Assembly: GCA_028023455.1 (NCBI GenBank)
Contig: JAQFVV010000012.1
Span: 7,166,499-7,230,498, forward strand
Source: Epiperipatus broadwayi
Taxonomy: Eukaryota; Onychophora; Udeonychophora; Euonychophora; Peripatidae
Direction of reading: 5' to 3'
DNA length: 64,000 nt
Positions 34,155 to 45,410 of the stretch are shown here, in pieces; the stretch's first letter is position 1; every line of letters begins with the position of its first letter. The position numbers were made by a program, and so were the translations under genes. The notes beneath the pieces are model-generated. The model made no database searches and had not been told where the DNA came from. It was given only the letters and a program-made list of their open reading frames with translations.

Positions 34155-35160
34155 TAAGATTATCAAAATTATGGAACCGGTGTGAGGGCGCCATTAGGCA
34201 TATAGCCTAGCACTAGATTGAGAAGAATCTTCAACGATCATAGTGATAATTTGTTTTCATACTGCGATTATATAAATTTTAAGGTGTAATCTTACACGGA
34301 CTCTACTAATTATATTTTACGTTCGAACCAGAGAACACTTAGTTGTTAATGTTATAAGTAAATTAAAAACAAAGGCACTTAAGTATGGTTTAAATATTTA
34401 TTATATTAATTTTTAACATTAACTGCTTGCACAATTCTCTTTTTCAGAGCAGTCCAATTGATTTGATCTAAGATTTAAGACAAGAGAGAAACGTAAATTT
34501 TAATTTCATTCATTTTCCTTTTTAATACTGTTTGTTATTAAATGTTTTATATCCGTTTCCTGAGGGAACATGCATGCACAAAACCTACAAATGTCAGTGA
34601 TTTAGATTTATTCTGAAGACCTGTCCAAATAGATGTTAACTTAGATCAATTTACTAATAAGAATGAGCATTATCATGTATCACTCAAATCTTCTATATTT
34701 CACATTAAATAATTATATTCAATCCCTTAATGGATAGCGCAAGTGTCTGTTGTTTGCTACAGCCATCGAGCATCTCTTTTACATACACCAGATTCTGATA
34801 TAAGGTTCCTGTGTTTGCTTATGGTCGGAACCTTTCACTGATCTTTACTCCCCCTCCCCATCCCTGATTGCCTTTCCAGATCAAGCAATTAACATTTTTA
34901 GGATTCAAAACTATACAAATATTGAACGTAATAAAATGAATTAAAAATATATATAATTTTAATGAATAAAAGTTAGTAAAATAACACCATACTTCCCCCC
35001 ATCCATCCCTATTTTCAATTCAACTAAAATAATGCAAAAAAAAAAAATTGCTCTTAAAAACCCCACATCCTATTGTTGAAACTTTTATTTACAACTAACT
35101 CAGTTAATGGAGTCTAGAATTCTATTACGCTAATCAGAATAAAAGTTATTTAAGTAAAAG
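34155..35160. other. Unclassified segment, possible diverged LTR
   Basis: Some words recall the gag-element LTR further right: TATTGTTGAAAC at 35071, and TTCTATTACGCTAATCAGAA at 35119 against TGCTATTACGCTAATTAAAA at 36561. A GC-richer patch at 34730-34870 has no known pattern. Only a weak case for an old related LTR. Confidence 0.3.
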
Positions 35161-35164
35161 TTCA

Positions 35165-35460
35165 TATTTACCCTTTTCGATCAGCTGTTTCACTTTCAAC
35201 AAATGGGTAATATCCTCGTGATTTCAGTCCTGAAACTGCTGGCGTAAATTCTTTGTTTTGTCCACTGGTTTCCTTTTTTTGAAATATTCTCAGCTAGTTT
35301 GCTGAACTCATCCTTTCCATAGTTGGAAGTCACTCAGGAAACTCCAGATGTGGCTGTGAGATGTATTTCCCTGAAGGAAAATTTTTCAATGTCCTCTAGC
35401 CTTAGAACATTTTCTTGGACTGGTTAATAACACTTTTTAGCAAAAGTTCTGGAGATTTCC
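35165..35460 (-). pseudogene. Stop-containing coding relic (unrecognised; oxygenase-like guess)
   Basis: One minus-strand frame reads sensible protein over about 95 codons although it has four in-frame stops. It contains LLLKSVINQSKKMF, then SGKYISQPHLEFPE, then KKETSGQNKEFTPAVSGLKS, then RGYYPFVESETADRKG. The residue mix, the constant frame and the higher GC mark it as former coding DNA. The order (SK.MF near the start, RGYYPF..E later) reminds me of the N-terminal half of 2-oxoglutarate/Fe(II) oxygenases of the isopenicillin-N-synthase type, but no iron-binding residues are in reach, so this is only a guess. GGTAAATATG at its 3' edge could have been a splice donor. Confidence 0.4.
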
Positions 35461-35479
35461 TTTTTTTCCTCTTCTTTTT

Positions 35480-36228
35480 TAATAAAAGAATCCATAATTT
35501 ATATGTTTTTCAGTGAACAGAATTCACATTTTGCGGTTTATTTTTAGTTGCTTTTTGATACTTTTAATTTCTATCCTTTTATTCTTGTTGCATTTTTAAT
35601 TAATGGAAAAGTTCTTGCTCAGTTTTAGCACAATAGATACTCTAGCAATATTTTTAATTACAAATACTATTTTTTATCTAGAGTTTCAACAATAGAGTTA
35701 ATTACTTTTATATTAACTATATTTTATATTTCAACTATTACTAATTTTCATCTTTTTTGAGCCAACATAATATCTGGTAATTAATATACTCACAGAAAAG
35801 ATAGTTTTTAATGTTCAGCTTTATTACTGCCTAGCATGCTTTCAGTATATTTAATCTATCATATTTATGGCATATAATGATGTGATTATAAGTACTTTAT
35901 ATCAGTGTTTAATTATTATCTAATAAGCTATTCAATGTATTCAAATTTAAATTCAAATTTAGATTTATTCAAATTGCTCATTTCTTTGACAAGGGTATTG
36001 CGTGCTTCTTTTCTGTTGATAGAAAAACGGTCACTTAATACACATGCTTTTGACCTTGGACTTTCTGTCCTCTTTCACTGTGCGTACTGTTTCTGCGTTT
36101 ATTAGCTTGAATCTATGACTGGTTTTCTGCTTGTGATTTGTAAATATTGACATGTTCTTTATCTCTGAGGATTCTATTATATAAATATCTATGTTGGGCA
36201 AGTGTCATTGACAAATTAGCCTTTGCTA
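35480..36228. other. AT-rich non-coding DNA
   Basis: No gene recognised. The 35905-36105 open frame has no known motif and is not accepted. Confidence 0.45.
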
Positions 36229-36229
36229 A

Positions 36230-37838
36230 TGAGCTGATATTTTAAGTCAGCTCATATATATATAAGCTCACATATTTATAATTTGTCATAAATATAAAAT
36301 GAAAAAATAAAATTAATTAACAAATGGTTTTGATTTAATGGAAAGGGTAAAAATTTTGAACTTTTATTTTGAAATAAACAAATAAAATTGAATGTAATTT
36401 ATTTAAAAAAAAAAAAAAAAAAAAATTAAAAGTGTTTAATTAAAAGGGAGAAAAATTCGAGAGATAAAAGGGTGGGGAAAAGAAAACAAAATTAGATTCT
36501 TGGTAGTAATTATACTCTATTGTTGAAACTTTCACAAAGTAAAAATATTTGGTTAGTAATTGCTATTACGCTAATTAAAAAAAAAAAAAAGATAAGAAAG
36601 AGTGGAGATAAGATCACTTTTAGAGAGATCAGTTGACTTGACTTTAGAGACCAGCAAGGACAATAAAGAAAGCAGCTGTGTTTCGAACAATAAAAATTAT
36701 TATTATTGAAATTTAATTTTGCGGACTCTTGTCAAATGTATAGCGGCTAAAGTTATCACAACCTTCCCCTTTGGGGAATTGACCGCCACTCCATCTGAAT
36801 GAAGCTATCGAGAGAGTTATGGAATGGAAGAAACGGATATTGCTAGCCGGACAACCAAAGGAACACTCATGGAATTCGCATGTACAAGGACAAAGGCACG
36901 ACCAATGGAATGTAAAACCTATGAAAATCAGGCCACTCCGCTCTGATCGATCAGGGTAATTATAAACTTTTAATTAATGAGAACTCTAAGTAAAGTGTAA
37001 TAGAACTTTATCTTTAATTTAATTTTCATTTATTATGTTTATTACGAATGTTTCAACAATAGAGGGGGGAAATAAATTTGTTTAATATTGTAATCTATTA
37101 ATGTTAATTTTCGTTCAATATTTTTTTTGAAATATTGGAATAACTGTATTTTAAATTATTTAATATCTATTCGATCTAGAGAGTAACAACAGGGTGGGGG
37201 TATAAAAGTGCGTCGCCAAGTAACAGAGAACCTTGGGGCATTACTCGTTTGTTAGTAGAAAATAAGGAAAGAATTGAAAGTATAAGAAAACGAAAGACAC
37301 TTATACGTTCATTGTAAGATTTTTGCAATTTATTTATTTACCAAAGAAAGTGGAGTTTAAAAATAAACTTCAGGAAAGATTAAAAATACTATAAGTCGTC
37401 TTATATACACGTCTGCTAGAATTCGCAGTATTAGTGTAGGCGTGAGTAAATCTATGGTAAATATTTGGGAAGCATAATTAGAAAGTAAACAGAGGGAAAA
37501 TCAGAAATTGTAAGTCAGTTCTTTCTAGATCGGATAGAATTATAAGGTTATTAATAATAAATAGTAGTAAAAGAAATTAAAAGTTTTTTTTGTCCAACGT
37601 ATTCTTGAATTCTTGAATTATTTATAATAATTAGTTAGTGTTCTTAAAGGAAAACCCCTGTGAGATTATAATCAAAGTTTATAATCAGTGAATCGTCGTT
37701 CGAAAATAAATAAAGACCAGGTTTATGTAAAGTTACGTGACCAGGTTCCAAGAGAGAAATCCTTGGTGGCACCCTCGACGACGATTCTAATAACTAAAAT
37801 TCAGTTAGTAGGGGAAGAAAGAAAGTTGTCGTATCACA
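36230..37838 (+). repeat. 5' LTR of gag-only retrotransposon
   Basis: Starts TGAGCTGATATTTTAAGT and ends TCACA; the second copy is 39100-40718. The two are almost identical over 1.6 kb, with scattered single changes, a short indel near 36295 and different poly-A lengths at about 36404. TATAAAAG at 37201-37208 is a good promoter. AATAAATAAAG near 37705 could be the polyadenylation signal. Before it stands CTAAT, after the right copy CTATT, a possible 5-bp target duplication with one mismatch. Confidence 0.75.
37201..37208 (+). promoter_or_regulatory. TATA box in 5' LTR
   Basis: TATAAAAG in a GGGTGGGGG context, kept in both LTRs (40081-40088 in the other). Confidence 0.6.
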
Positions 37839-37865
37839 GAGGAGTGAGGGGAGGAAAGTTAGAAA

Positions 37866-37883
37866 ATGGCGCTTCCAACGTGT
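37866..37883 (+). other. Candidate primer-binding site
   Basis: TGGCGCTTCCAACGTG resembles the lysine-tRNA type PBS TGGCGCCCAACGTG with two extra T. It lies 27 bases past the point where the two LTR copies diverge, so either the true LTR end is later and the right LTR is truncated, or the match is chance. Confidence 0.35.
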
Positions 37884-38042
37884 CAGGCTCGTTAACAAGA
37901 GAAACGCCCAGAGATTAGAGTTAAAAGAGAGAGTAAATATTTTAGTAAGGGGGTGGATTTCAGATGGTGGTGGTACGTCAGTATTCTCGTAGGGAAGGTT
38001 ATGAGTTCGAATATAAAATTAAATAAAACAAAAGAATAAAAT

Positions 38043-39060
38043 ATGAGTGAGGACGAAAGTAGCATGGAAAGCCCGGTGGTAACATTTAAAAACCCCGAGC
38101 GGTGTCAGTTGCAAGAAATATTGAAAGCTATCGCCAAGCTCAAAGAAATTGTAATGGAAGACCGTAAAGAAATAAAAGAAATGAAAGGCATGATACAAGA
38201 ATTGAGGAAAGATGTGAATGAATTAAAAGAGAGGGAAAAGATAGGAACAATGAAAACAAGAGGGAAGTCGTAGACCCAGAGGACCATAAAGTCAGTAAAG
38301 AGAAAGAAAAGGTAGAAAACGAAGAGACAGAGCAGTTTACAGGGGAAACTAAAGAAATCCCGAACAAGACAAGAAGGCTATACAAATAAACCGAGAGATA
38401 GAGGTAATAAAAAAAAAGCTCAATGAATCTGGAGAAGAAGAGTTCGATAGGGTCATGTTGGTGAAATTTATACACATAAAAACATTTAAAGGGGAAAGGG
38501 AGGAAAGCCCCTTTGACTACCTGGACAGTCTAGATGATTTTTTCTACGTCCATAGGTCGAAAGAAAAAGAGAAGATCATAATAGCAACGAGCCATTTGAG
38601 TGGTGCCGCTAGGGAATGGTGGAAGGCGGTAAATTACAAACCCCCTACATTCCAAGAATATCGAACTATGATTTTGCGAGGGTTTTGGAGCATTGAGAAA
38701 CAAGAAACCATACGCATGAAGATATCGCAAGAAAAGTATAAAGCGGACAAAGACGGTACATACAGTCAGTTTTTTCAATGTCAAGCGGCAAAATTGAGAG
38801 CCTTGGAGGCATATCCGATGGATCAATTCCAGATAGTGCGAACTATCAGATTTAAACTCCCGTCAAGTGTACAACGTAAGTTGGCCGAAAACCGTCGGTT
38901 ATCCATTGAGGAAGCATTAGAAATATTACAAGATATAGAATGGGAGAACCAGGGGGTAGGTGGAGAAAGTAAAGTTAGATGGGAGAACTGTAACGAACCC
39001 GCGAGTACGAGTAACTATAACCCCAAGAAAAGTTGGGACAAGTCACCGCGGGGCAATTAA
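38043..39060 (+). pseudogene. Retrotransposon Gag (coiled coil plus capsid), frameshifted
   Basis: Reading starts at ATG 38043 (MSEDESSMESPVVTF). A charged coiled coil follows (LKEIVMEDRKEIKEMKGMI...). The frame then changes twice: an E/K-rich stretch continues in the next frame to about 38390, and the capsid is open from 38353 on, with an internal ATG at 38455. The capsid has FKGEREESPFDYLDSLDDFF, LSGAAREWWK, FQEYRTMILRGFW and DGTYSQFF, the pattern of retrotransposon Gag capsids (A..W......F....F). It ends at 39060 after a basic tail without a zinc knuckle. No protease, RT or integrase follows: the right LTR starts 40 bases later. So the internal region is gag only. Confidence 0.8.
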
Positions 39061-39099
39061 AGTTTTTTTTTTATTGTTTTTTTATGACAAATGGGTCAA

Positions 39100-40718
39100 T
39101 GAGCTGATATTTTAAGTGAGCTCAAATATATATAAGCTCACATATTTATAATTTGTCATAAATATTTTTGAAGTTAAATAGTTTGTAAAATGAAAAAAAA
39201 AAATTAATTAACAAATGGTTTTGATTTAATGGAAAGGGTAAAAATTTTGAACTTTTATTTTGAAATAAACAAATAAAATTGAATATAATTTATTTAAAAA
39301 AAAAATGTTAAAAGTGTTTAATTAAAAGGGAGAAAAATTCGAGAGATAAAAGGGTGGGGAAAAGAAAACAAAATTAGATTCTTGGTAGTAATTATACTCT
39401 ATTGTTGAAACTTTCACAAAGTAAAAATATTTGGTTAGTAATTGCTATTACGCTAATTAAAAAAAAAAAAAGATAAGAAAGAATGGAGATAAGATCGCTT
39501 TTAGAGAGATCAGTTGACTGACTTTAGAGACCAGCAAGGACAATAAAGAAAGCAGCTGTGTTTCGAACAATAAAAATTATTATTATTGAAATTTAATTTT
39601 GCGGACTCTTGTCAAATGTATAGCGGCTAAAGTTATCACAACCTTCCCCTTTGGGGAATTGACCGCCACTCCATCTGAATGAAGCTATCAAGAGAGTTAT
39701 GGAATGGAAGAAACGGATATTGCTAGCCGGACAACCAAAGGAACACTCATGGAATTCGCATGTACAAGGACAAAGGCATGACCAATGGAATGTAAAACCT
39801 ATGAAAATCAGGCCACTCCGCTCTGATCGATCAGGGTAATTATAAACTTTTAATTAATGAGAACTCTAAGTAAAGCGTAATAGAACTTTATCTTTAATTT
39901 AATTTTCATTTATTATGTTTATTATGAATGTTTCAACAATAGAGGGGGGAAATAAATTTGTTTAATATTGTAATCTATTAATGTTAATTTTCGTTCAATA
40001 TTTTTTTTGAAATATTGGAATAACTGTATTTTAAATTATTTAATATCTATTCGATCTAGAGAGTAACAACAGGGTGGGGGTATAAAAGTGCGTCGCCAAG
40101 TAACAGAGAACCTTGGGGCGTTACTAGTTTGTTAGTAGAAAATAAGGAAAGAATTGAAAGTATAAGAAAACGAAAGACATTTATACGTTCATTGTAAGAT
40201 TTTTGCAATTTATTTATTTACCAAAGAAAGTGGAGTTTAAAAATAAACTTCAGGAAAGATTAAAAATACTATAAGTCGTCTTATATACACGTCTGCTAGA
40301 ATTCGCAGTATTAGTGTAGGCGCGAGTAAATCTATGGTAAATATTTGGGAAGCATAATTAGAAAGTAAACAGAGGGAAAATCAGAAATTGTAAGTCAGTT
40401 CTTTCTAGATCGGATAGAATTATAAGGTTATTAATAATAAATAGTAGTAAAAGAAATTAAAAGTTTTTTTTGTCCAACGTATTCTTGAATTCTTGAATTA
40501 TTTATAATAATTAGTTAGTGTTCTTAAAGGAAAACCCCTGTGAGATTATAATCAAAGTTTATAATCAGTGAATCGTCGTTCGAAAATAAATAAAGACCAG
40601 GTTTATGTAAAGTTACGTGACCAGGTTCCAAGAGAGAAATCCTTGGTGGTGCCCTCGACGACGATTCTAATAACTAAAATTCAGTTTGTAGGGGAAGAAA
40701 GAAAGTTGTCATGTCACA
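39100..40718 (+). repeat. 3' LTR of gag-only retrotransposon
   Basis: Second copy of 36230-37838. It has about 20 extra bases near 39166-39186 (TTTTGAAGTTAAATAGTTTG) that the left copy lacks. No clear polypurine tract precedes it, which is a weakness of the LTR interpretation; a tandem duplication of a 2.87 kb unit is the alternative. Confidence 0.7.
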
Positions 40719-40724
40719 CTATTA

Positions 40725-41358
40725 AAAGTCATAATCTTAGCAGTTTATTCTCCATTTAGTATATCTTCTGCATATGGGATTAATAATATTATGATTGAAT
40801 AATGTATTATTGTGTTTTCATAAACTGAGAGAATTAGTGTTTTTACGAAATGAGTTTTATAGCATGCAAGCTTACTGATTAGATACCTTATCCAGAGGGG
40901 AGACAGTAACTTTTATGAATATTTTGTTTCTCAAGGGATATATTATAATTACGAATAGTACCTTAACCATTGCTGAAAGTATTTGCCTGCAGACATTTAA
41001 AATTCAAATTTTGTACTATTATTAGAGAGATACATACCATATGTAATAACATATTATTTACACAATAATCAATATAAATTAAAATTTAATTTAATTTACA
41101 AATTCAAAATATTTTTTAAAAGATCTGATAGATGATGCAATAGGAAAGAAAAAATCAAAACCCCAGATAATTTAAAATTGTCCCTTTTTTTTATTTTATA
41201 AGTTTACTTTCTGTAAAGGAAAAAGAAAAATATATTAAATAGTTATTTATAAATATTAATAGTATTATTATGGTAAGTTTTTGTATAGATTATTTAAATG
41301 GTTATATTAATAAATTTAAAAAAATGAGAACTATTTTATTATTTAAAAACAGTACAAA
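40725..41358. other. AT-rich non-coding DNA
   Basis: Nothing recognised. Confidence 0.55.
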
Positions 41359-41359
41359 G

Positions 41360-42017
41360 TTACAATCAGTATTTGTCTGAAGGTTTGTAATGATGGTATA
41401 TTATAAGATGTAATATAATATGTTGGACTATTTCCATCATTTATGAGTGAATGTTGAATGTATAGAAAATTTTAAACTTTCTTTAAACTTTCCAAATACA
41501 AACAACTTGTTAGTAATAACACACAAATAGACAATACAGGTTAGTAATTTCACAATGATTCGAGTAGTATTATTCTCTACTCTTCTTCATGTGTTGCTGG
41601 CCTATATGCACAGTGACAATATTCGCTTAGAAGTTAAACTCGCACCTTTAGATTCTTGAATATTGAATTTAAGGCAAACGCTCTACCAACTGAGCAGTTG
41701 GTAGAGCATTTGCCTTAAATTCAATATTCAAGAACATTTGCCTTAAATTCAATATTCAAGAATCTAAAGGTGCGAGTTTAACTTCTAAGCGAATATTGTC
41801 ACTGTGCATATAGGCCAGCAACACATGAAGAAGAGTAGAGAATAATACTACTCGAATCATTGTGAAATTACTAACCTGTATTGTCTATTTGTGTGTTATT
41901 ACTAACAAGTTGTTTGTATTTGGAAAGTTTAAAGAAAGTTTAAAATTTTCTATACATTCAACATTCACTCATAAATGATGGAAATAGTCCAACATATTAC
42001 ATTTTACAATCAGTATT
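41360..42017. mobile_element. PLE 3'-end palindrome with 14-bp TSD
   Basis: The insert 41374-42003 is flanked by the exact 14-mer TTACAATCAGTATT (41360-41373 and 42004-42017). Its arms of about 290 bp are virtually identical inverted copies of the PLE 3' terminus, centred on the tRNA-like TGAGCAGTTGGTAGAGC at about 41690-41712. The right arm has an extra 28-base direct repeat (GAACATTTGCCTTAAATTC...). The left end is longer than the right by about 45 bases (TGTCTGAAGGTTTGT...). No coding sequence. The arm identity shows the youngest PLE event in the window. Confidence 0.85.
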
Positions 42018-42019
42018 AT

Positions 42020-43550
42020 TTGATTTCTATTTTACGCACAATATATAAAAAATTAAATAAATAAAAATGTCCAGAATGTTTTAAAGATGAAGAAAATATA
42101 CTCATCCATAGTAAAAATAGATTAAAATAAAAATGTAAATAAAAAAAATATAGAAATATAAAATATATATGTTTCAATATAAAAAACCCAACAACTTCAA
42201 AATAAGATTATTGTGTGTGGGTAGTTCTTTAAATAAATAGTAATGTAATATGATTCTGTTTTACAATTCAGAAGGAAATTGCTGAATAGAATGAAACTGT
42301 AATAAACATCTTTAATAAAAATCACAGTCAAAAGTGCATTAGACATTATAATTTATTATTTTCTTTAATCTTTTAGCTATGGAATTTATGGAAACAAGAA
42401 AATATACTATTTTTCTCATAATACGAATTCAGCAATGTACAGTTTCAAATTATAGCACCCTTTGAAATGCATCAGACTTTTATTTAAACTGATAGTTTGG
42501 CTTGGAATACATAAAAATCTAAAGCATTTTCTTAAATACTTCATAATTTCATAGAATTTATAGAGTTTTGAATATGGATGGTCATTTATATTGAAATTTT
42601 CATTATCAGAAAGTTAAAAAACTACATGGATTGGGACATATTTGTTATCTATCGACTATTACAGAAAATATTGAAAGAATTTATTTTTTGACCAGGCTTA
42701 ATCTTGACATGGCTTTCTGATGATGTCTTGCAACATTATTATTCTGAAAAGCAGTCTCAATTCATTTATAAAATTAAGTAGATTTCCAATTATTGTACTT
42801 CAGTCCATTTTTTGCTTATGTATATGTTTAGAAATTGATTTGCATAATTATTTATTTCCATAACAATCTTTATAGGAATGTGTTATCAAAACTCAAATCA
42901 AGTATTTCAATACTTTAGCATTGTTTATAATAATATCTGATGTCTTCATTGAAAAGAAATAATAGGTTGTTGGTGGAACATTTTGCATATCTATTAGATG
43001 CCAAGACTTAACATTGAAACAGTAAGATTCGTATTCGAATCTTAAGTTTCACTTTTTCTGTCGTCTCTCACTGACCGGTCTATCCCGCCCAAATTTAAAC
43101 TTTTTGGTATCGAATTGTGTGTGTAACAATATTAAAAATGTATAAGTATATATAGAATTCAGCATAAACACACACATATTTCGATCTCAAATTAAAGGCA
43201 ATAAATAGGGATAAAATAATATAATTTAGATTTCTTTTAGTTATATAATTTTGTATAATTTTAATCATTTATTTTGGATTATAAAGTTCGTATTTATTGC
43301 TTTGTTTAAATTTCGTTTAATAATAATTCTAAAAAAAAATCTGATGTAATTTAATTAAAAGTTAAAGTAATCTTATGTTCCCTTTTTGTCTTTGAAATTT
43401 AAAAGCATCGGTCAGTGATAGATAATAGATTAATTAAAGAAAAATTCCCCAAAATGTAATTAGTAAACGTAAAATGTAAACAATAGAACGACAGCTTTCT
43501 TTAATTAAAACCAACAAAATGCATTGATTATCCTCAGGGCAGATTAAGTA
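42020..43550. other. AT-rich non-coding DNA
   Basis: Nothing recognised. A short perfect hairpin AAGATTCG/CGAATCTT at 43025-43045 and a CpG patch near 43065-43085. Confidence 0.5.
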
Positions 43551-43579
43551 GAACCTAAAAATACCTTAACAAAAATGTG

Positions 43580-43925
43580 AAAGATCAAGATAAGAAAAGA
43601 GGCCATCTTAGACTTGCTGGAGACATTCACTTCAACTTTAGCTTTGCTCTTGATCACTGAGAGTCTCCAAAATATAAAAATAAATTGTTCCTGCCAAGGT
43701 ATGACCGAGTAAAGCACCTAGATTATTCTCCATCGAGAGATGGCCTATCGGATGCCGAACTTTCCATTGCCCGTCATAAATTCACCATGAAGATCTGCTG
43801 CCTGAAATAAATGAGAAAGCTGCTGCTGCCGTGAAAGTAAATGAAATATCTAAATACAAGAAAGAATTGCCACTCGTGAACTTTTTGCTGCTAAACTAAT
43901 GGAATCAGAAAACTTCTTATAAAAC
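43580..43925. other. Less AT-rich segment with broken coding-like text, unrecognised
   Basis: Composition rises in GC. Plus-strand readings give short sensible runs in different frames (FLPRYDRVKHLDYSPSRDGL; LLPEINEKAAAAVKVNEI; ATRELFAAKLMESENFL) separated by stops and shifts. I do not recognise a family. Possibly a decayed mobile-element ORF linked to the islands at 44.5 and 45.5 kb. Confidence 0.3.
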
Positions 43926-44485
43926 AGGTACCTGTCTGTGTTCAAACTCTAGAGTACTCTAATAATATGCTATAGCTCTTCTTCATACTACTTATCTAAA
44001 TTATAAAATGTAAAAACTACCATATGTATAACTAAAACTGAATAATTAACTTAATGTGTAAATTTCTCTAATAATCTAGCTTACCTCATTCTATCTTTCT
44101 TGGGTGCATGTTTCTAAAATCTACATTTTATCTATATTTATTATTTAATTATTGCATGCTCATAATTGTCTCAATTTTCAAAGTTGAAATCTATGATCGC
44201 TTGAAATAGGGAGTGCGTGTCAGATTTCATTAACATTACTTTCATAAATAATTTAATTTTCATATAAACCGACACGCATTCAATGCTTCATTTATTGTAA
44301 TGCAGGGGTCTACAACTTCGCAAATGGCTGGCGTATTAGTTGTAATAATCCCCAGTTTATATATGTTTTGCATTTATTAAATCTTAATGAATAATTCCAT
44401 AAAATTACATTTCTTTGAGGGTCGCCAAAGTTCTTTAGTAAATGTTGATAATGTAGGGCCGAGTTAGAAATCTATTTAAATCTTA

Positions 44486-44740
44486 TCATAATCGTTTATA
44501 CATTATACATGTGTTACGTTTTAGAGACGCGATGACCCATTCCGCCGTGAAATTTCCGGATTCTTCAGGGTTGAAATTAACCCCAGTCGTCCTACACAAG
44601 CGGACATAATGGGTGCTCCCGTAGGATTTGACGATGTCCTGCAGCCAGCCGGCAAACTGCGACACGGACCGCTTGTCCCTGGTTATGCTTATGTGACACC
44701 TTACTTCGTCGGGCCAATGGCAGAGACCAGCCCGACATTC
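44486..44740 (-). CDS. Unrecognised GC-rich open frame without ATG (84 codons)
   Basis: A striking island of near-balanced GC in very AT-rich DNA. The minus frame from the TAA at 44743-44741 to the TGA at 44488-44486 is open and codon-like. It contains WPDEVRCHISITRDKRSV, then FAGWLQDIVKSYGSTHYV, then NFNPEESGNFTAEWVIASL. There is no in-frame ATG, so it is an exon, a relic or a fragment of an element. A competing minus frame with ATG (44592-44813) has a less protein-like mix rich in R/H. No known motif. It shares its surroundings with the open frame at 45411-45693 on the same strand. Confidence 0.35.
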   Translation of the reverse strand, partial: ECRAGLCHWPDEVRCHISITRDKRSVSQFAGWLQDIVKSYGSTHYVRLCRTTGVNFNPEESGNFTAEWVIASLKRNTCIMYKRL

Positions 44741-45051
44741 TTATAAACTCATTCACGGCATTGCAGTTTCGATATACTGCCATTCCATATCGCCTTTCTA
44801 AAGCGTACCACATGTTCTTTTCTTAATTTTATTATTCTATATATCACTCCGCCTCTGCATTATCTTCATAATTCACTCTCAAATAAATGTTTGCCCTTAG
44901 TTATAAATAAATATTTTAATTAAATAAATATATGTCTGCCGCTACTCTTATAACCCTTACTTTAGACTCTTGCATTGCAAAGGTATAAATCCCTCCAGAC
45001 ATGCATTAGAAATACTTACTCGAGAATGTTAAGTAGCTAGATTACGCCTTC

Positions 45052-45290
45052 AAATAAATGAATTCCCTTTGTAAACATTACAGTATCGGAAATACCGCTA
45101 CTGAGTCCTCAAGATAAAATAATGTCTAAACAAATAAATGTATTCCTTTTGTAAACATTACAGTATCGGAAATACCGCTACTGAAGTCCTCAATATAAAA
45201 TAATATCTAAATAAATAAATGTATTCTTTAAAATATAATCATGTCGCAAATCCCGCTACTGAAGCTTTGAATCCATAAAATATTATTAGT
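45052..45290. repeat. Tandem repeat, about 80-bp unit, three copies
   Basis: Units start AAATAAATG.ATTCC..TTTGTAAAC near 45052, 45131 and 45212. They share ACAGTATCGGAAATACCGCTACTGA and TCCTCAA.ATAAAATAAT.TCTAAA. The third is diverged (TGTCGCAAATCCCGCTACTGAAG). Confidence 0.8.
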
Positions 45291-45410
45291 AAATGATTGT
45301 TTTATTAAAATGTATTAATAAATAATTTTAAACTATACGTCTGCAGTTACGTTTCATTTATTCGATACCCATTCTATATAATATTTCCTCGATTATGTAA
45401 ATATGAATGT

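Noticed and set aside
37688-37918. 76-codon open frame crossing the 5' LTR end (and 63-codon partner at 40568)
   Set aside because: Starts with GTG, lies in the LTR and exists in both LTR copies only because they are repeats; basic composition without known motif.
37966-38020. tRNA-like text near GAGTTCGAAT before gag
   Set aside because: Only a partial B box; no cloverleaf could be drawn.
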